From: Gammaproteobacteria bacterium
Lineage (GTDB): Bacteria > Pseudomonadota > Gammaproteobacteria > Pseudomonadales > Azotimanducaceae
Assembly (NCBI GenBank): GCA_021773555.1
Contig: JAJFKA010000169.1
Location: 1 to 42,426 of the forward strand
DNA length: 42,426 nt
Reading direction: 5' to 3'
This document shows positions 17,487-26,353 of this stretch, piece after piece. The notes beneath the pieces were generated by a model. That model worked only from the letters and a program-made list of their open reading frames with translations, was not told the DNA's origin and did not search any database. Both the position numbers and the translations under genes were made by a program. Within the stretch, counting starts at the first letter, position 1. Every line of letters starts with the position of its first letter.

Positions 17487-18236
17487 ATGAGTTCGATTTT
17501 GATTACCGGAATGAGTGGACTAATCGGAACCGCTACTGCCGCAGCGATCAGGGGCGAGCATCAAATCAGCGCGTTGAATCGGCGCGCCGTCGACGGCGTA
17601 ACCACGACCAGGGCGAGTCTCGAAGACTACAATGCTATTGTTCCGGCGTTCACTGACCAGGATATCGTTGTGCATCTCGCTGCAGAAATTAGCGATAGTG
17701 CAGGATGGCCGGCCTTGCTCGCAACGAATGTCGTTGGCACCCGCAATGTGTTCGCCGCCGCTATCGCCTGTGGTGTTCGACGGGTCGTATTTGCCAGCAG
17801 TGGAGCCACGGTGTCCGGGTGGGAACAAGTAGAGCCGTATCGCTCGCTGGTGAGTGGGCAGGACATGGTGAGCAGTGCGATCCCGCTGATCGATGAATCA
17901 ATGTCGACCCGACCGGGAAATCTTTACGCGTCAACCAAGGTCTGGGGTGAATCAATCGCCCGACACTATTCGATTAACGACAATCTGGAGGTTGTGTGTC
18001 TGCGAATTGGGTTCGCAAACGCTGAGGACCGGCCCTTAAATGACCGCCAGTTTTCTGTGTGGAACAGCCAGAGAGATGTTGTTCAGGCGATTGAACTGGC
18101 GTTAACCGTCAAACTGCCGGACAATTTTGATACTTTTTTTATCTTGTCCGACAACGCACGTGGATATAGGGATATCAGTCGGGCAAAGTCTGCTCTGGGT
18201 TTTGTACCGCAAGATTCGGCTGATGATTACAGTTGA
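17487..18236 (+). CDS. NAD-dependent epimerase/dehydratase family protein (extended SDR)
   Basis: The 249-residue Rossmann protein starts with the nucleotide-binding GMSGLIG motif (Gly8, Gly11, Gly14). It has the VHLAAEIS strand, a catalytic Ser in VVFASSGAT (about 104) and the Tyr147-x-x-x-Lys151 pair in YASTKVWGE. It lacks part of the C-terminal substrate domain of sugar epimerases, as in short atypical NAD-epimerases, so the substrate is uncertain. GAGGAG precedes the ATG. It heads a plus-strand run with genes at 18273, 18666 and 19601, with gaps of 36 bp or less. Confidence 0.85.
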   Translation: MSSILITGMSGLIGTATAAAIRGEHQISALNRRAVDGVTTTRASLEDYNAIVPAFTDQDIVVHLAAEISDSAGWPALLATNVVGTRNVFAAAIACGVRRVVFASSGATVSGWEQVEPYRSLVSGQDMVSSAIPLIDESMSTRPGNLYASTKVWGESIARHYSINDNLEVVCLRIGFANAEDRPLNDRQFSVWNSQRDVVQAIELALTVKLPDNFDTFFILSDNARGYRDISRAKSALGFVPQDSADDYS

Positions 18237-18272
18237 GTCGAGTTCCGATTCTGACGATGGGTCAGTTGCGCC

Positions 18273-18656
18273 GTGACGTTCGAAGTGACCTTTGACGAAC
18301 GCAGGCGAATCGTGGTGATTTGTTTACGCGAGGGCGTGACCGTTGAATCACTCATCGAAGGTTACGAGGGCCTTCTCAGTGATCAGGGATTTTCCGAAAA
18401 TATGGATGTATTGTGGGACTTGAGTGGTTTGGACCTGGCTCGCTTTCCACTCGGGGATATTCGACGCGTACAAGCAAGACTGAAAGAATTTATGGTGATG
18501 CGAGGCAAGGATTACAAGGCAGCATTGATGACCACAAGAACATTGGATTACCAGTTACTCAGGGTTTATATCGGCATACTGCAGATGATTGGTGCCAACT
18601 TTAAATTGAAAATCTTCAATAGCTCGACGGACGCTTTGAAGTGGCTTGATCAATAG
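18273..18656 (+). CDS. STAS/SpoIIAA-like domain protein
   Basis: This 127-residue soluble protein begins with a GTG. It alternates strands and helices: an FEVTFDERRRIVVICLREGVT hairpin, then a helix, MDVLWDLSGLD, a helix, YKAALMTTRTLDYQLLRVYIGI and a final FKLKIFNSSTDALKWL. This is the pattern of the SpoIIAA-like/STAS superfamily found as single-domain proteins in marine proteobacteria. Such domains bind lipids or partner proteins; no phosphorylatable Ser of the anti-anti-sigma type is obvious. It is cotranscribed with the epimerase gene before it and the hydrolase gene nine bases after it. Confidence 0.65.
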   Translation: MTFEVTFDERRRIVVICLREGVTVESLIEGYEGLLSDQGFSENMDVLWDLSGLDLARFPLGDIRRVQARLKEFMVMRGKDYKAALMTTRTLDYQLLRVYIGILQMIGANFKLKIFNSSTDALKWLDQ

Positions 18657-18665
18657 GAAAATCTT

Positions 18666-19604
18666 ATGGACTTCCCGGAACCTGAAATCATTGCGTGTAA
18701 CGACATTGACCTGGAAGTTTTCCAGGCGGGCCAGGGCGGTACGCCAATTGTCCTGTGTCATGGATGGCCTGAGCATGCTTATAGTTGGCGACATCAGATC
18801 CCGGCCCTGGTGGACGCAGGATACCATTGCATCGTTCCTAACCAGCGCGGTTATGGTGCGTCGAGCAAGCCTGAGCAGGTCGATGCGTATGATATCCATC
18901 ATCTCACTGATGATCATAGTGCACTGCTGGACGCACTTGGCATCGATCAGGCAATTTATGTCGGTCATGACTGGGGGGCGATTCTGGTCTGGAATCATGC
19001 ATTGTTGAATCCAGAACGGGTGAGGGCGGTTGCTAATCTTTCTGTTCCATTCAGGGTGCGTGAAGCAGCCGACCCGGTTGCATTCTGGGAGAAAATGCTT
19101 GGTTCAGATTTCTACATCGTGCATTTTAACAGGCAGCCCGGTATTGCGGCTGCTGCATTTGAGCATAATCCGAGAAGATTCCTCCGCAATATGTACCGAA
19201 CCAGGCAATGGCTTGAACCAGGTGAAACAGAACCCGCTGGTGGTTCTATCGTCAGATACGCGGAGGTCGACAGTGACCGGGGGGATCTGCTGATGTCGGA
19301 GGAGGACCTTGACGTATTCGTCGCTGCATTCAAAAAAAGCGGGTTTGTGGCGCCGTGCAACTGGTATCGAAATTTCACTCGGAACTGGGAAACAACCGCC
19401 GAGGTTGAACAACGGGTAACACAACCGGCGTTGATGATTTATGGTCAATACGACATGGTTCCACCCTCGGATATGACACCTTACGTAGCAGATCTTGAAG
19501 TGGCTACCCTGGCGTGTGGTCACTGGATTCAGCAGGAAAAACCCGAGGAAACCAACGAAATCCTGCTTGCGTGGCTTGATCGCAAAGGATTAATTCGGCG
19601 ATGA
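18666..19604 (+). CDS. Alpha/beta hydrolase, epoxide hydrolase-like
   Basis: The 312-residue protein carries HGWPEHAYSW (oxyanion HGxP, 32-35), PNQRGYGASSKP and the nucleophile elbow VGHDWGA with Asp102 in place of Ser. A late acid lies in YGQYDMVPP and the base is His286 (CGHW). An Asp nucleophile with HGWPE is characteristic of epoxide hydrolases and, less often, fluoroacetate or haloalkane dehalogenases, which attack through a covalent ester. It is cytoplasmic. AGGA precedes the ATG, and its stop overlaps the next gene (ATGA). Epoxide hydrolysis is the most likely activity; the substrate is unknown. Confidence 0.87.
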   Translation: MDFPEPEIIACNDIDLEVFQAGQGGTPIVLCHGWPEHAYSWRHQIPALVDAGYHCIVPNQRGYGASSKPEQVDAYDIHHLTDDHSALLDALGIDQAIYVGHDWGAILVWNHALLNPERVRAVANLSVPFRVREAADPVAFWEKMLGSDFYIVHFNRQPGIAAAAFEHNPRRFLRNMYRTRQWLEPGETEPAGGSIVRYAEVDSDRGDLLMSEEDLDVFVAAFKKSGFVAPCNWYRNFTRNWETTAEVEQRVTQPALMIYGQYDMVPPSDMTPYVADLEVATLACGHWIQQEKPEETNEILLAWLDRKGLIRR

Positions 19605-20551
19605 ATTTCAGAGCAGTATGCCTCATCGTTGCCCTCGTGGTCTGGAATAGTGCTCCAACAAGGGCATTAGGCAATGAGATCGATCGGCTGATGGATCTGT
19701 GGGATTACGCAGACCCAAAAGCAACTGAACTGATTTTTATGTCGTTAATGGACGAAGCTAAAAACTCGGAGAACAAGGAATATCTGCCGATCCTGGTGAC
19801 CCAACTGGCGCGAACCCATTCTCTCCGCGATGAATTCGAACTTGCCAATACACAGCTGGACCGGGCGAGTTCAATAATCAAAGATCGATCATCCCGGGCG
19901 TGGGTTTTTCAGTTACTCGAACGCGGTCGTGTGTTCAATTCCACCGGCAGTAAAGCCAGAGCTTTGGAGTACTTTGAGGAGGCGTTCAGGATCTCTGAGA
20001 AAATCCCCGACGATTTTCTTGCCATCGATGCAGCACACATGATGGCGATTGCGGAGTCGCTTGATAAGCAGATGAAGTGGAACGTGATCGCGATGGGTAT
20101 TGCGGAGACCACCAAATCAACACGCGCTAGAAACTGGCTCGGGTCCCTGTATAACAATATGGGCTGGACACTTTTTGACCAGGGCAGATTCCAGGAGGCA
20201 CTCGAGTTGTTTTACAAGGGCGTTGATTTTCGTCGCGAGCAGGGGAATGCGCGTCGTCTGCACATTGCAAAATGGGCGGTTGCGCGGTGTTTGCGTGCGC
20301 TTGGAAATTACGAAGGAGCGCTGGAGATTCAACTTGACCTGATGGCCAAAACAGAAAGTTCAGGTAAACCAGTTGATGGGTTTGTCATAGAGGAACTTGC
20401 CGAGATTTATCTCGTCAAGAAAGAACCCCTGGCTGCGGATTACTTCGCCCGGGCATACCGATTGCTATCTGAGGATAGCTGGCTTGTTGAGCACGAATCA
20501 GAACGCCTCGCCCGCTTAAAGTCTCTGGCGTCGCCGAAAGAGTCTCGTTAG
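19601..20551 (+). CDS. Secreted/periplasmic TPR-repeat protein
   Basis: The 316-residue protein has a Sec-type signal peptide (hydrophobic residues 4-18, ALG cleavage about 23). It is followed by helical TPR-type repeats, such as ARTHSLRDEFELANTQLDRA, NNMGWTLFDQGRFQEALELFYKG and ALGNYEGALEIQLDL. It probably acts as a periplasmic protein-binding scaffold. The start ATG overlaps the epoxide hydrolase stop (ATGA), so translation is coupled. It has no detectable relation to PrsT beyond repeat type. Confidence 0.8.
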   Translation: MNFRAVCLIVALVVWNSAPTRALGNEIDRLMDLWDYADPKATELIFMSLMDEAKNSENKEYLPILVTQLARTHSLRDEFELANTQLDRASSIIKDRSSRAWVFQLLERGRVFNSTGSKARALEYFEEAFRISEKIPDDFLAIDAAHMMAIAESLDKQMKWNVIAMGIAETTKSTRARNWLGSLYNNMGWTLFDQGRFQEALELFYKGVDFRREQGNARRLHIAKWAVARCLRALGNYEGALEIQLDLMAKTESSGKPVDGFVIEELAEIYLVKKEPLAADYFARAYRLLSEDSWLVEHESERLARLKSLASPKESR

Positions 20552-20622
20552 CGCCGGATTATCGGTAAACAAAATTTCGATGCGACCCTGAAGCCTCTCC
20601 ACTGGCCACATCTCAAGTGCCG

Positions 20623-21990
20623 TCATGTGTGATTGATGTCAAATTTCAGATCGACAATCGCATGGCTGGTTACCGGAAAAGGCGCCAGCTGTTGAAGACC
20701 ATCGCAGATATAGGCGATGAAGTCCTGGTTTAGCTCGACGTTGGCGGAAATTTCGTGTCTGAATTCATCCCTGCTGACAATTGATCGAATGGTCAGTATC
20801 AGCGACGCTGCCTCTTGCGCCATTGACGTTGATAGAAAAGATTCCACCGCGTGAATATAGTGGTCCAGATCCGCCTGCGTAAATTGCGTCGCGGGATTGT
20901 CGGATAAATCTTCTATTGAAGAGCAGTGTACGTTTGCGCCGCCAGGCGCTTGATTGAGCATAATGGGATGCCAGGCGGCCTTTGCGCAATAGGCGAAGAC
21001 AGGGCGTACAGACCCGGATGACCTGTGAACTTCGAGTTCGAGATTTTCGGTGTGAGCCAGTACCATCACGAAATCTTGTCCATTCGCTAATCGATCGCAG
21101 AATGATTCAAGCGTTTGCTGATCGAAAGTAAACGTGAACCCGTCTTCCAGGAGGTGACCGGCCGTACGGTCACCGGATTCGAACAGTACAAAGGCGCCAC
21201 CAATGCAGGTGGGCTCGCCGGTCGCGGTGTACGCGCCCGGCTGTGTTCCCGGGACCCAGTACAAGCAGGCGTTGGCATTTTCGGATAGCTCGGCAAATAT
21301 TGCGACGGTGCCGTCAGACCGTAACAGCTCGATTACCTGCGAGATTGCCGTACCCGCAGGGATGTTGACTCTTACCCGGCTACCCATAAGGTCCGCTGTC
21401 AGGTCTGGAATATCCGCTCGTGGCGCCCCGGCAAGTACCGTTGCTTCGGAATACCCGGTTTCAAATAACGCAGGTCGCCGTTGCGTATTCCATGTGGGGT
21501 AGGGGAATGATGAGCAGTACTTTCCGATTCTTGAGAGCAGGCGAGTGTGGCCATACTTCCTGGCGAATTCGTGCTCTGTCTGGTGGACTAGTATCAGGGC
21601 AAGCACATTTCTGCAATCGGGCAGATTTTCAAATTGTACTGCAGGCATGTAATAAACAGCAGAAAATCCAAAAAATCCGGATTTGCCCAGGCGTGTTGCA
21701 TCACCAATTGTGAAGTGCTGACCGCGCCGAATGTGGTTTTCCAGTAGCTGAAAAATCCTTATGGGAACTTTGGGGAAGTTCTCGGGACTCATCCCATTTG
21801 CCTCGTCCCCGCCATCCTCGAGTAACAGCGACAAACACATTTCCTGCTGGTGTTTGTTACCGGCCGATGATTGCAGACCGCGGGTCATATAGGTGAAGCA
21901 TTGACGAAAGCGATCACCAAGAAAGAATTGATGCTGAAACACATCAATTTTCAGATTTTCGGAGGCATTGACTATGACAGGTGATTGCAT
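20623..21990 (-). CDS. Uncharacterised 455-residue protein
   Basis: I do not recognise this protein. From the ATG at 21990 it has 455 residues without signal peptide or clear membrane segments. It looks like a mixed alpha/beta cytoplasmic protein with a relatively high Cys and aromatic content (AYCAKAAWHP, CLYWVPGTQPGAYTATG). The part at about residues 170-330 is strand-rich; the C-terminus (380-455) is helical and ends VTSHAIVDLKFDINHT. The frame extends 22 residues further to 22056, but that would cover almost all the gap to the divergent efpL gene, so the inner ATG is more likely although its ribosome site is weak. Confidence 0.6.
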   Translation of the reverse strand: MQSPVIVNASENLKIDVFQHQFFLGDRFRQCFTYMTRGLQSSAGNKHQQEMCLSLLLEDGGDEANGMSPENFPKVPIRIFQLLENHIRRGQHFTIGDATRLGKSGFFGFSAVYYMPAVQFENLPDCRNVLALILVHQTEHEFARKYGHTRLLSRIGKYCSSFPYPTWNTQRRPALFETGYSEATVLAGAPRADIPDLTADLMGSRVRVNIPAGTAISQVIELLRSDGTVAIFAELSENANACLYWVPGTQPGAYTATGEPTCIGGAFVLFESGDRTAGHLLEDGFTFTFDQQTLESFCDRLANGQDFVMVLAHTENLELEVHRSSGSVRPVFAYCAKAAWHPIMLNQAPGGANVHCSSIEDLSDNPATQFTQADLDHYIHAVESFLSTSMAQEAASLILTIRSIVSRDEFRHEISANVELNQDFIAYICDGLQQLAPFPVTSHAIVDLKFDINHT

Positions 21991-22069
21991 TGAAAAAGCA
22001 TAAACCAGGCGGCAGCTTGAATCGAGTAAAGGTACAATAGCGCATTTTTGTAGCAAGGATTGATTGAAT

Positions 22070-22636
22070 ATGCCGAGGGCCAGCGATTTGAAGCGGGGTA
22101 TGGTGGTTGAATTAGATGGTGTGCCGCATATTGTGAAGGAACTCGAGGCTAAAAGTCCGTCCTCCCGTGGCGCATCGACGCTCTACAAAGTGCGCTTTAA
22201 CAATCTGCTGACGGGTCAAAAACGTGATAAGTCCTTCAAGGGTGAAGACATGCTCAAAGAGGCTGATTGCCAGCGAGTTCAGGTTCAATTTTCTTATATG
22301 GACAACGATCAGTATATTTTTATGGACCTTGCAGATTTTTCCCAGCATGCCCTTGACGTGAATACCCTCGAGGGGCAGGTCGAATACATTACCGAGGGTC
22401 TGGAAGGTATCACTGCGCTCATCGTGGATGGCACAATTGCGGGCATAGACTTGCCGCAATCGGTCCTGCTAAAGATTGAAGAAACGACACCGTCGATCAA
22501 GGGTGCAACAGCCAATGCGCGAACCAAGCCGGCAACACTGGTTACCGGGCTCGTTGTCCAGGTTCCGGAATATATCGAGACCGGTGAATTGATCAAGGTC
22601 AACACCACGAATGGCAGGTTTATGTCACGAGCATAG
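22070..22636 (+). CDS. efpL: Elongation factor P-like protein EfpL (YeiP)
   Basis: The 188-residue protein begins MPRASDLKRGMVVELDGVPHIV and contains the distinguishing loop AKSPSSRGASTLYKVRF, with Arg where canonical EF-P carries the modified Lys. The C-terminal OB domain has ETTPSIKGATANARTKPATLVTGLVVQVPEYIETGE. All three KOW/OB domains are present at normal family length. EfpL binds stalled ribosomes and helps translate polyproline and some other difficult motifs. The start at ATG 22070 matches the family N-terminus; a TTG two codons earlier (22064) is possible. AAGGA lies at 22055-22059. Its gene is a useful gammaproteobacterial marker. Confidence 0.95.
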   Translation: MPRASDLKRGMVVELDGVPHIVKELEAKSPSSRGASTLYKVRFNNLLTGQKRDKSFKGEDMLKEADCQRVQVQFSYMDNDQYIFMDLADFSQHALDVNTLEGQVEYITEGLEGITALIVDGTIAGIDLPQSVLLKIEETTPSIKGATANARTKPATLVTGLVVQVPEYIETGELIKVNTTNGRFMSRA

Positions 22637-22697
22637 CCGGAACCAGGCGAGTGCTGTCGGCGCCCTCAGCCCTGGTGAAATCAATACCTCTGCCAGC

Positions 22698-23690
22698 TTA
22701 CTTTATCGCTATAGGGTTTAAAGGTGAGCCAACAGCGCCTGGTATATTAAGTGGCTGGGCCGCGAGAAAAAACTCATAACGACCATCTTCGGCACAATCC
22801 GCGGCTAACTCCTCAAACCACCAAATCTCTCCGATATAGACGCCGAGGTCACGCAGCAGACTGCCGTGAATCGAAAGTGATTTTTCGGGATCTGGGTTTG
22901 GCAGGACTTCCAGAGCCAGATTGTCGGCGGCAATTCCCGCGATTTCCATCTTGTCTACCCAGTCGACAACATCTGGACCGATTCCCGTATGCGGCCCGGA
23001 GACGAACGCGATTCTTGCTGCAGGGTCTGTGATTTTGAAATAGTCCGGAACGAAACCGGTGCGAATCAAGACGATGTCACCTTCCTTGACGCGAGTGCGC
23101 TGTGACTTCAGCGTTTTTTCTATATCAGCTCTGGTGATCATATAACCAGGTGGCAGAGCCCCCCCCTTGAATGCCAGCACGTCGATCAGTACGCCTCGTC
23201 CCACCATGGAGTTTTTGATATTCTCAATACCGAGTTTTGTTGCACCTCCGGCTGCAGGTGCGCTTTTGATGGCTGCCTGATCTACCTTGTTATAAAGCGA
23301 ATTGTCATACCAGGCGTGGGACAGAGCATCCCATTGGGTAGAACCCTGCAAGGGCATATAGATGTAATCATCAGCAAACTTCATTTTTCCGAGCGTATTG
23401 GGTTGCCCGGCGACGTAGTCGGCCCCGGTTGCTACCATGAAGTGTTGTGGAGGCACGCGTCCTGGATACACGGGACCCGTGTTGTCGATTGGAATGGCGA
23501 GACTGAAAACTTTCCCACGATCAATCAGTGCGGCAGCTTTCTTGATAGATTTCGCGTCGATATAGTTTGCGGCTCCGCGTTCGTCCTGTTTGCCCCACTT
23601 ACCCCAGTTGTTGGGGTCGCCTGGTTTTTCCCGTGCCCCAGCCATGATCGTGAGCAACCCTATGAGTACGAATATACAGATTTGTTTCAT
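22698..23690 (-). CDS. Cyclase family protein (PF04199-like, kynurenine formamidase-like fold), secreted
   Basis: The 330-residue protein starts with a signal peptide (MKQICIFVLIGLLTIMAGA). Its body belongs to the cyclase/formamidase fold: WGKWGKQDERGAANYID, VFSLAIPIDNTGPVYPGR, and the metal-site region LQGSTQWDALSH, followed by GRGVLIDV and GDIVLIRTGF. In classic members the site is HxGTHxDxPxH; here both first His positions are Gln, a variant I recall from many cyclase-family members near aromatic or terpenoid catabolic genes. The chemistry may therefore differ from formamide hydrolysis. It lies 41 bp after the aldo/keto reductase gene and probably in the same transcript. Confidence 0.82.
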   Translation of the reverse strand: MKQICIFVLIGLLTIMAGAREKPGDPNNWGKWGKQDERGAANYIDAKSIKKAAALIDRGKVFSLAIPIDNTGPVYPGRVPPQHFMVATGADYVAGQPNTLGKMKFADDYIYMPLQGSTQWDALSHAWYDNSLYNKVDQAAIKSAPAAGGATKLGIENIKNSMVGRGVLIDVLAFKGGALPPGYMITRADIEKTLKSQRTRVKEGDIVLIRTGFVPDYFKITDPAARIAFVSGPHTGIGPDVVDWVDKMEIAGIAADNLALEVLPNPDPEKSLSIHGSLLRDLGVYIGEIWWFEELAADCAEDGRYEFFLAAQPLNIPGAVGSPLNPIAIK

Positions 23691-23731
23691 TACACTGTCC
23701 TGTTTAAATTATCGGTCGTGTTTCTCGTCAA

Positions 23732-24703
23732 TCAGCCTGTAAATTTTGAATACACGAGTTGTATCGCCTGTGTGGCTGAATCGGGGAGGTTGCCCATAGA
23801 CTGGGCTTCAAGCGCCTCATCCAGGTGCTGCATCGAAGCAAGGCCAATCACGATTGTCGATAGTCGCGATTGGGTTAAGGCGAAGCGGACCGCAGTTTGT
23901 GCCCGACTACCGCAGGAATCTCCTAACGCCGAGAAAACGGCCTGGTTTTTGTGGGTTTCACTCGCTACCGTATCACCTGATGTAAGCGGTCTTTCCCGGC
24001 CGTGTCTTGCATCGGTTGCAATTACACCGGCTGCGAAAACCCGAATATTCATGGTGGCGACATCGTGTTCGAAGCATGTGTCCACCAGACCGGTAAAGTT
24101 ATAGCATGGCCAGGATGGTGGCGGTGTCCTCACCGCCGAAGGATTGAGCAGGTTGAAGTAGATTTGCGCTGAGGCAATTCGGTTGCTCTTTATGATTCTG
24201 GTAATCGCAGATACGTCACCCAGCGCCGTAATGCCAATATGTGCAAACATTCCCTGAGATCGAAAACCGTCAAGAATGTCAAAAACGCCATGTGGCTTTA
24301 GCAGTTCCCGGAAGCCGATTTGCCTGCCCTCTGAGTTTTCACCGATTGGATTATGGAGCTGCAGCAACGTCACACTGGTGCGATTTAATCGAGACAAACT
24401 GCCGTTGATGCTTTCTTCAATTTGACCGTACAAGTCGGGATTGTTGGTATCTATGGTGAATTTCGTGGAAATGTATGGATTGGCATCAAGTTCAGGAAGG
24501 ATCTTACCGAGTGCCTCCTCGGACTTTCCCTGCCCGTATGACGGTGCCGTATCGATCCAGTTGATACCGGCCGTCAGCGCCCGTTGCAGGACCGCTTGTT
24601 TGGTTTCATCATCGGCGTTGATCAGCAAACCTCCGACGGCGCCACCACCGAACGTCAGTTCCGATACCTGGAGTCCCGTTGAACCAAAATTTCGATACAG
24701 CAC
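23732..24703 (-). CDS. Aldo/keto reductase
   Basis: The 323-residue TIM-barrel oxidoreductase begins MLYRNFGSTGLQVSELTFGGG. It has the catalytic tetrad Asp51, Tyr56 (WIDTAPSYGQGKSE), Lys81 (ISTKF) and His117 (LLQLHNP), and a C-terminal NADPH-site stretch ending SIIVIG-like (STIVIGLASMQHLDEALEA). It reduces aldehydes or ketones with NADPH. It starts with GTG whose first G is also the last base of the upstream acyl-CoA synthetase stop (TAGTG), so the two are coupled. A role in the same catabolic pathway is inferred. Confidence 0.9.
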   Translation of the reverse strand: MLYRNFGSTGLQVSELTFGGGAVGGLLINADDETKQAVLQRALTAGINWIDTAPSYGQGKSEEALGKILPELDANPYISTKFTIDTNNPDLYGQIEESINGSLSRLNRTSVTLLQLHNPIGENSEGRQIGFRELLKPHGVFDILDGFRSQGMFAHIGITALGDVSAITRIIKSNRIASAQIYFNLLNPSAVRTPPPSWPCYNFTGLVDTCFEHDVATMNIRVFAAGVIATDARHGRERPLTSGDTVASETHKNQAVFSALGDSCGSRAQTAVRFALTQSRLSTIVIGLASMQHLDEALEAQSMGNLPDSATQAIQLVYSKFTG

Positions 24704-26322
24704 TATCCAGCCAGCCTTGTCTCTGCATAGGCTTTAATGGATGTGTAGTCCGCTTTCCCATTGGCCGCCCGGTCGAGGCTCGGTTTTGCGAAAATATGTT
24801 TTGGGATCTTGTAAGCGGCCAGATGCTGTCTGACAAATTCATGCACTTCGTTTTCATCAAGTTCAAATCCGGGATTCAGCTGTACCACTGCTGTAATGGC
24901 CTGACCCCACTTCGGATCCGGCAATCCAACCACGAGCGCATCGGCAATTGCCTGATGAAACTTAAGCGCTTCTTCCACTTCTTCGGGAAAGACCTTTTCG
25001 CCTGCGGTATTAATACAATTACTACCCCTGCCTAAAAGCGTTAGTGTTCCATCCAATTCAACCTGAACCCAGTCCCCGGGAATTGAGTAGCGAACGCCTT
25101 CGATCACTTTAAAGGTTTTTGCGGTTTTTTCTTCGTCCTTGTAGTAACCGACCGGCAGATGACCGCGGACCGCGACCATACCGGGTTCATTGGACCCTGG
25201 GAGGACCTCTATACCGTCCTCAGTAAACACCTTGCAGTGTGCGCCCAATGTAAAGCTCGCGACCTCAATCTCGGCATCCTTGGTCATTATTGAACTGCCA
25301 AGTCCAATTGCCTCCGATGAAGAAAAGCCGTCGGCGAGCAACATGTTTTCGTTGTGTCGCAGGAGACCTGCTTTTATCTCCCTTGTCCACATGACGCCTG
25401 AGGAGGAAATTACCTTGATCGAAGATATATCATATTGATTCGGATCTTCGTCCAAAGCCTCAAGGATTGGTCGGGCGAATGCGTCTCCGACGATCGTCAC
25501 GGCCGATACCTTGTGGTCGTTGACGTTCTGCAGCGCCAGTCTTGGCTCGAAGCTCCGCGAGGGTAAGGTCACACAGGTTCCACCGGCGGCCATGGCACTA
25601 ACGGCTGAAAGCAGTCCCGTACCGTGCATCATGGGTGGCAGGGGAAGGTTGATTGGGAACGGTTGTGCCTGCAGACGGGTGAGCAGTTCATCAAGATCCT
25701 CACAGGGCGGGATTCCCATTCTGGGATTACCACCCGCGCCAAGTACCCGAAAGAGATCATCATGTCTCCACATCACACCCTTTGGCATACCAGTTGTACC
25801 GCCGGTGTAAATGAACAACATGTCATCCCCTGAACGCGTCACATCGACTAAACTACCATCGCCATTGTTGACGAAGTCTTCATAGTAAGAATCTTCCGCT
25901 TCACTGTGGGTATGACCTTCCTCAACCTCAATCCATTGCTTGACGCCAGGCAATTGTTCGTGAATTTGTTCGACGAACGGCTCAAACTCTGAGTGGTACA
26001 TCACCACTGTTGCATCAGAATTATCCAGCAGATAAACCAGTTCATGCTCGATGTATCGGTAATTGACATTCACATGCGTTAGCGATGCCTTGAAAGCGGC
26101 TGCGATACCTTCGCTGTATTCTGGACAGTTGCGCATGTAGAACGCGATCTTGTCACCGGGTTCAGCGCCATTGTCCAACAGGTTACGAGCAAGATTGTTG
26201 GTTCTGATACGGAAGGAATCATGGGTGATCACGCGGTGTCCATGAATGAGAGCCGGGCGATTTCCGGGTGTAATTTCATCAACGGCATTGAGTATCTCGC
26301 CGTAATTCCACTGGTAGCTCAT
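24703..26322 (-). CDS. Acyl-CoA synthetase (AMP-binding, FadD-like)
   Basis: The 539-residue ANL-superfamily ligase has the ATP-binding loop YTGGTTGMPKGVMW (172-185), the NVNYRY region, and DGFSSSEAIGLGSS in the adenylate site. It also has GDWVQVELDGTLTLLGRGSNCINTAGEKVFPEEVEE and the catalytic Lys in the C-terminal lid (ANGKADY). It activates a carboxylic acid to acyl-AMP and then acyl-CoA. Sequence character is closer to ligases for branched, cyclic or long-chain acids than to AcsA. The gene is first of a three-gene coupled run with the aldo/keto reductase and the cyclase. A 31-bp gap separates it from the PLP enzyme gene upstream. Confidence 0.9.
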   Translation of the reverse strand: MSYQWNYGEILNAVDEITPGNRPALIHGHRVITHDSFRIRTNNLARNLLDNGAEPGDKIAFYMRNCPEYSEGIAAAFKASLTHVNVNYRYIEHELVYLLDNSDATVVMYHSEFEPFVEQIHEQLPGVKQWIEVEEGHTHSEAEDSYYEDFVNNGDGSLVDVTRSGDDMLFIYTGGTTGMPKGVMWRHDDLFRVLGAGGNPRMGIPPCEDLDELLTRLQAQPFPINLPLPPMMHGTGLLSAVSAMAAGGTCVTLPSRSFEPRLALQNVNDHKVSAVTIVGDAFARPILEALDEDPNQYDISSIKVISSSGVMWTREIKAGLLRHNENMLLADGFSSSEAIGLGSSIMTKDAEIEVASFTLGAHCKVFTEDGIEVLPGSNEPGMVAVRGHLPVGYYKDEEKTAKTFKVIEGVRYSIPGDWVQVELDGTLTLLGRGSNCINTAGEKVFPEEVEEALKFHQAIADALVVGLPDPKWGQAITAVVQLNPGFELDENEVHEFVRQHLAAYKIPKHIFAKPSLDRAANGKADYTSIKAYAETRLAG

Positions 26323-26353
26323 TTGATCTCCTGCGAATTATTGTTTATCACAC

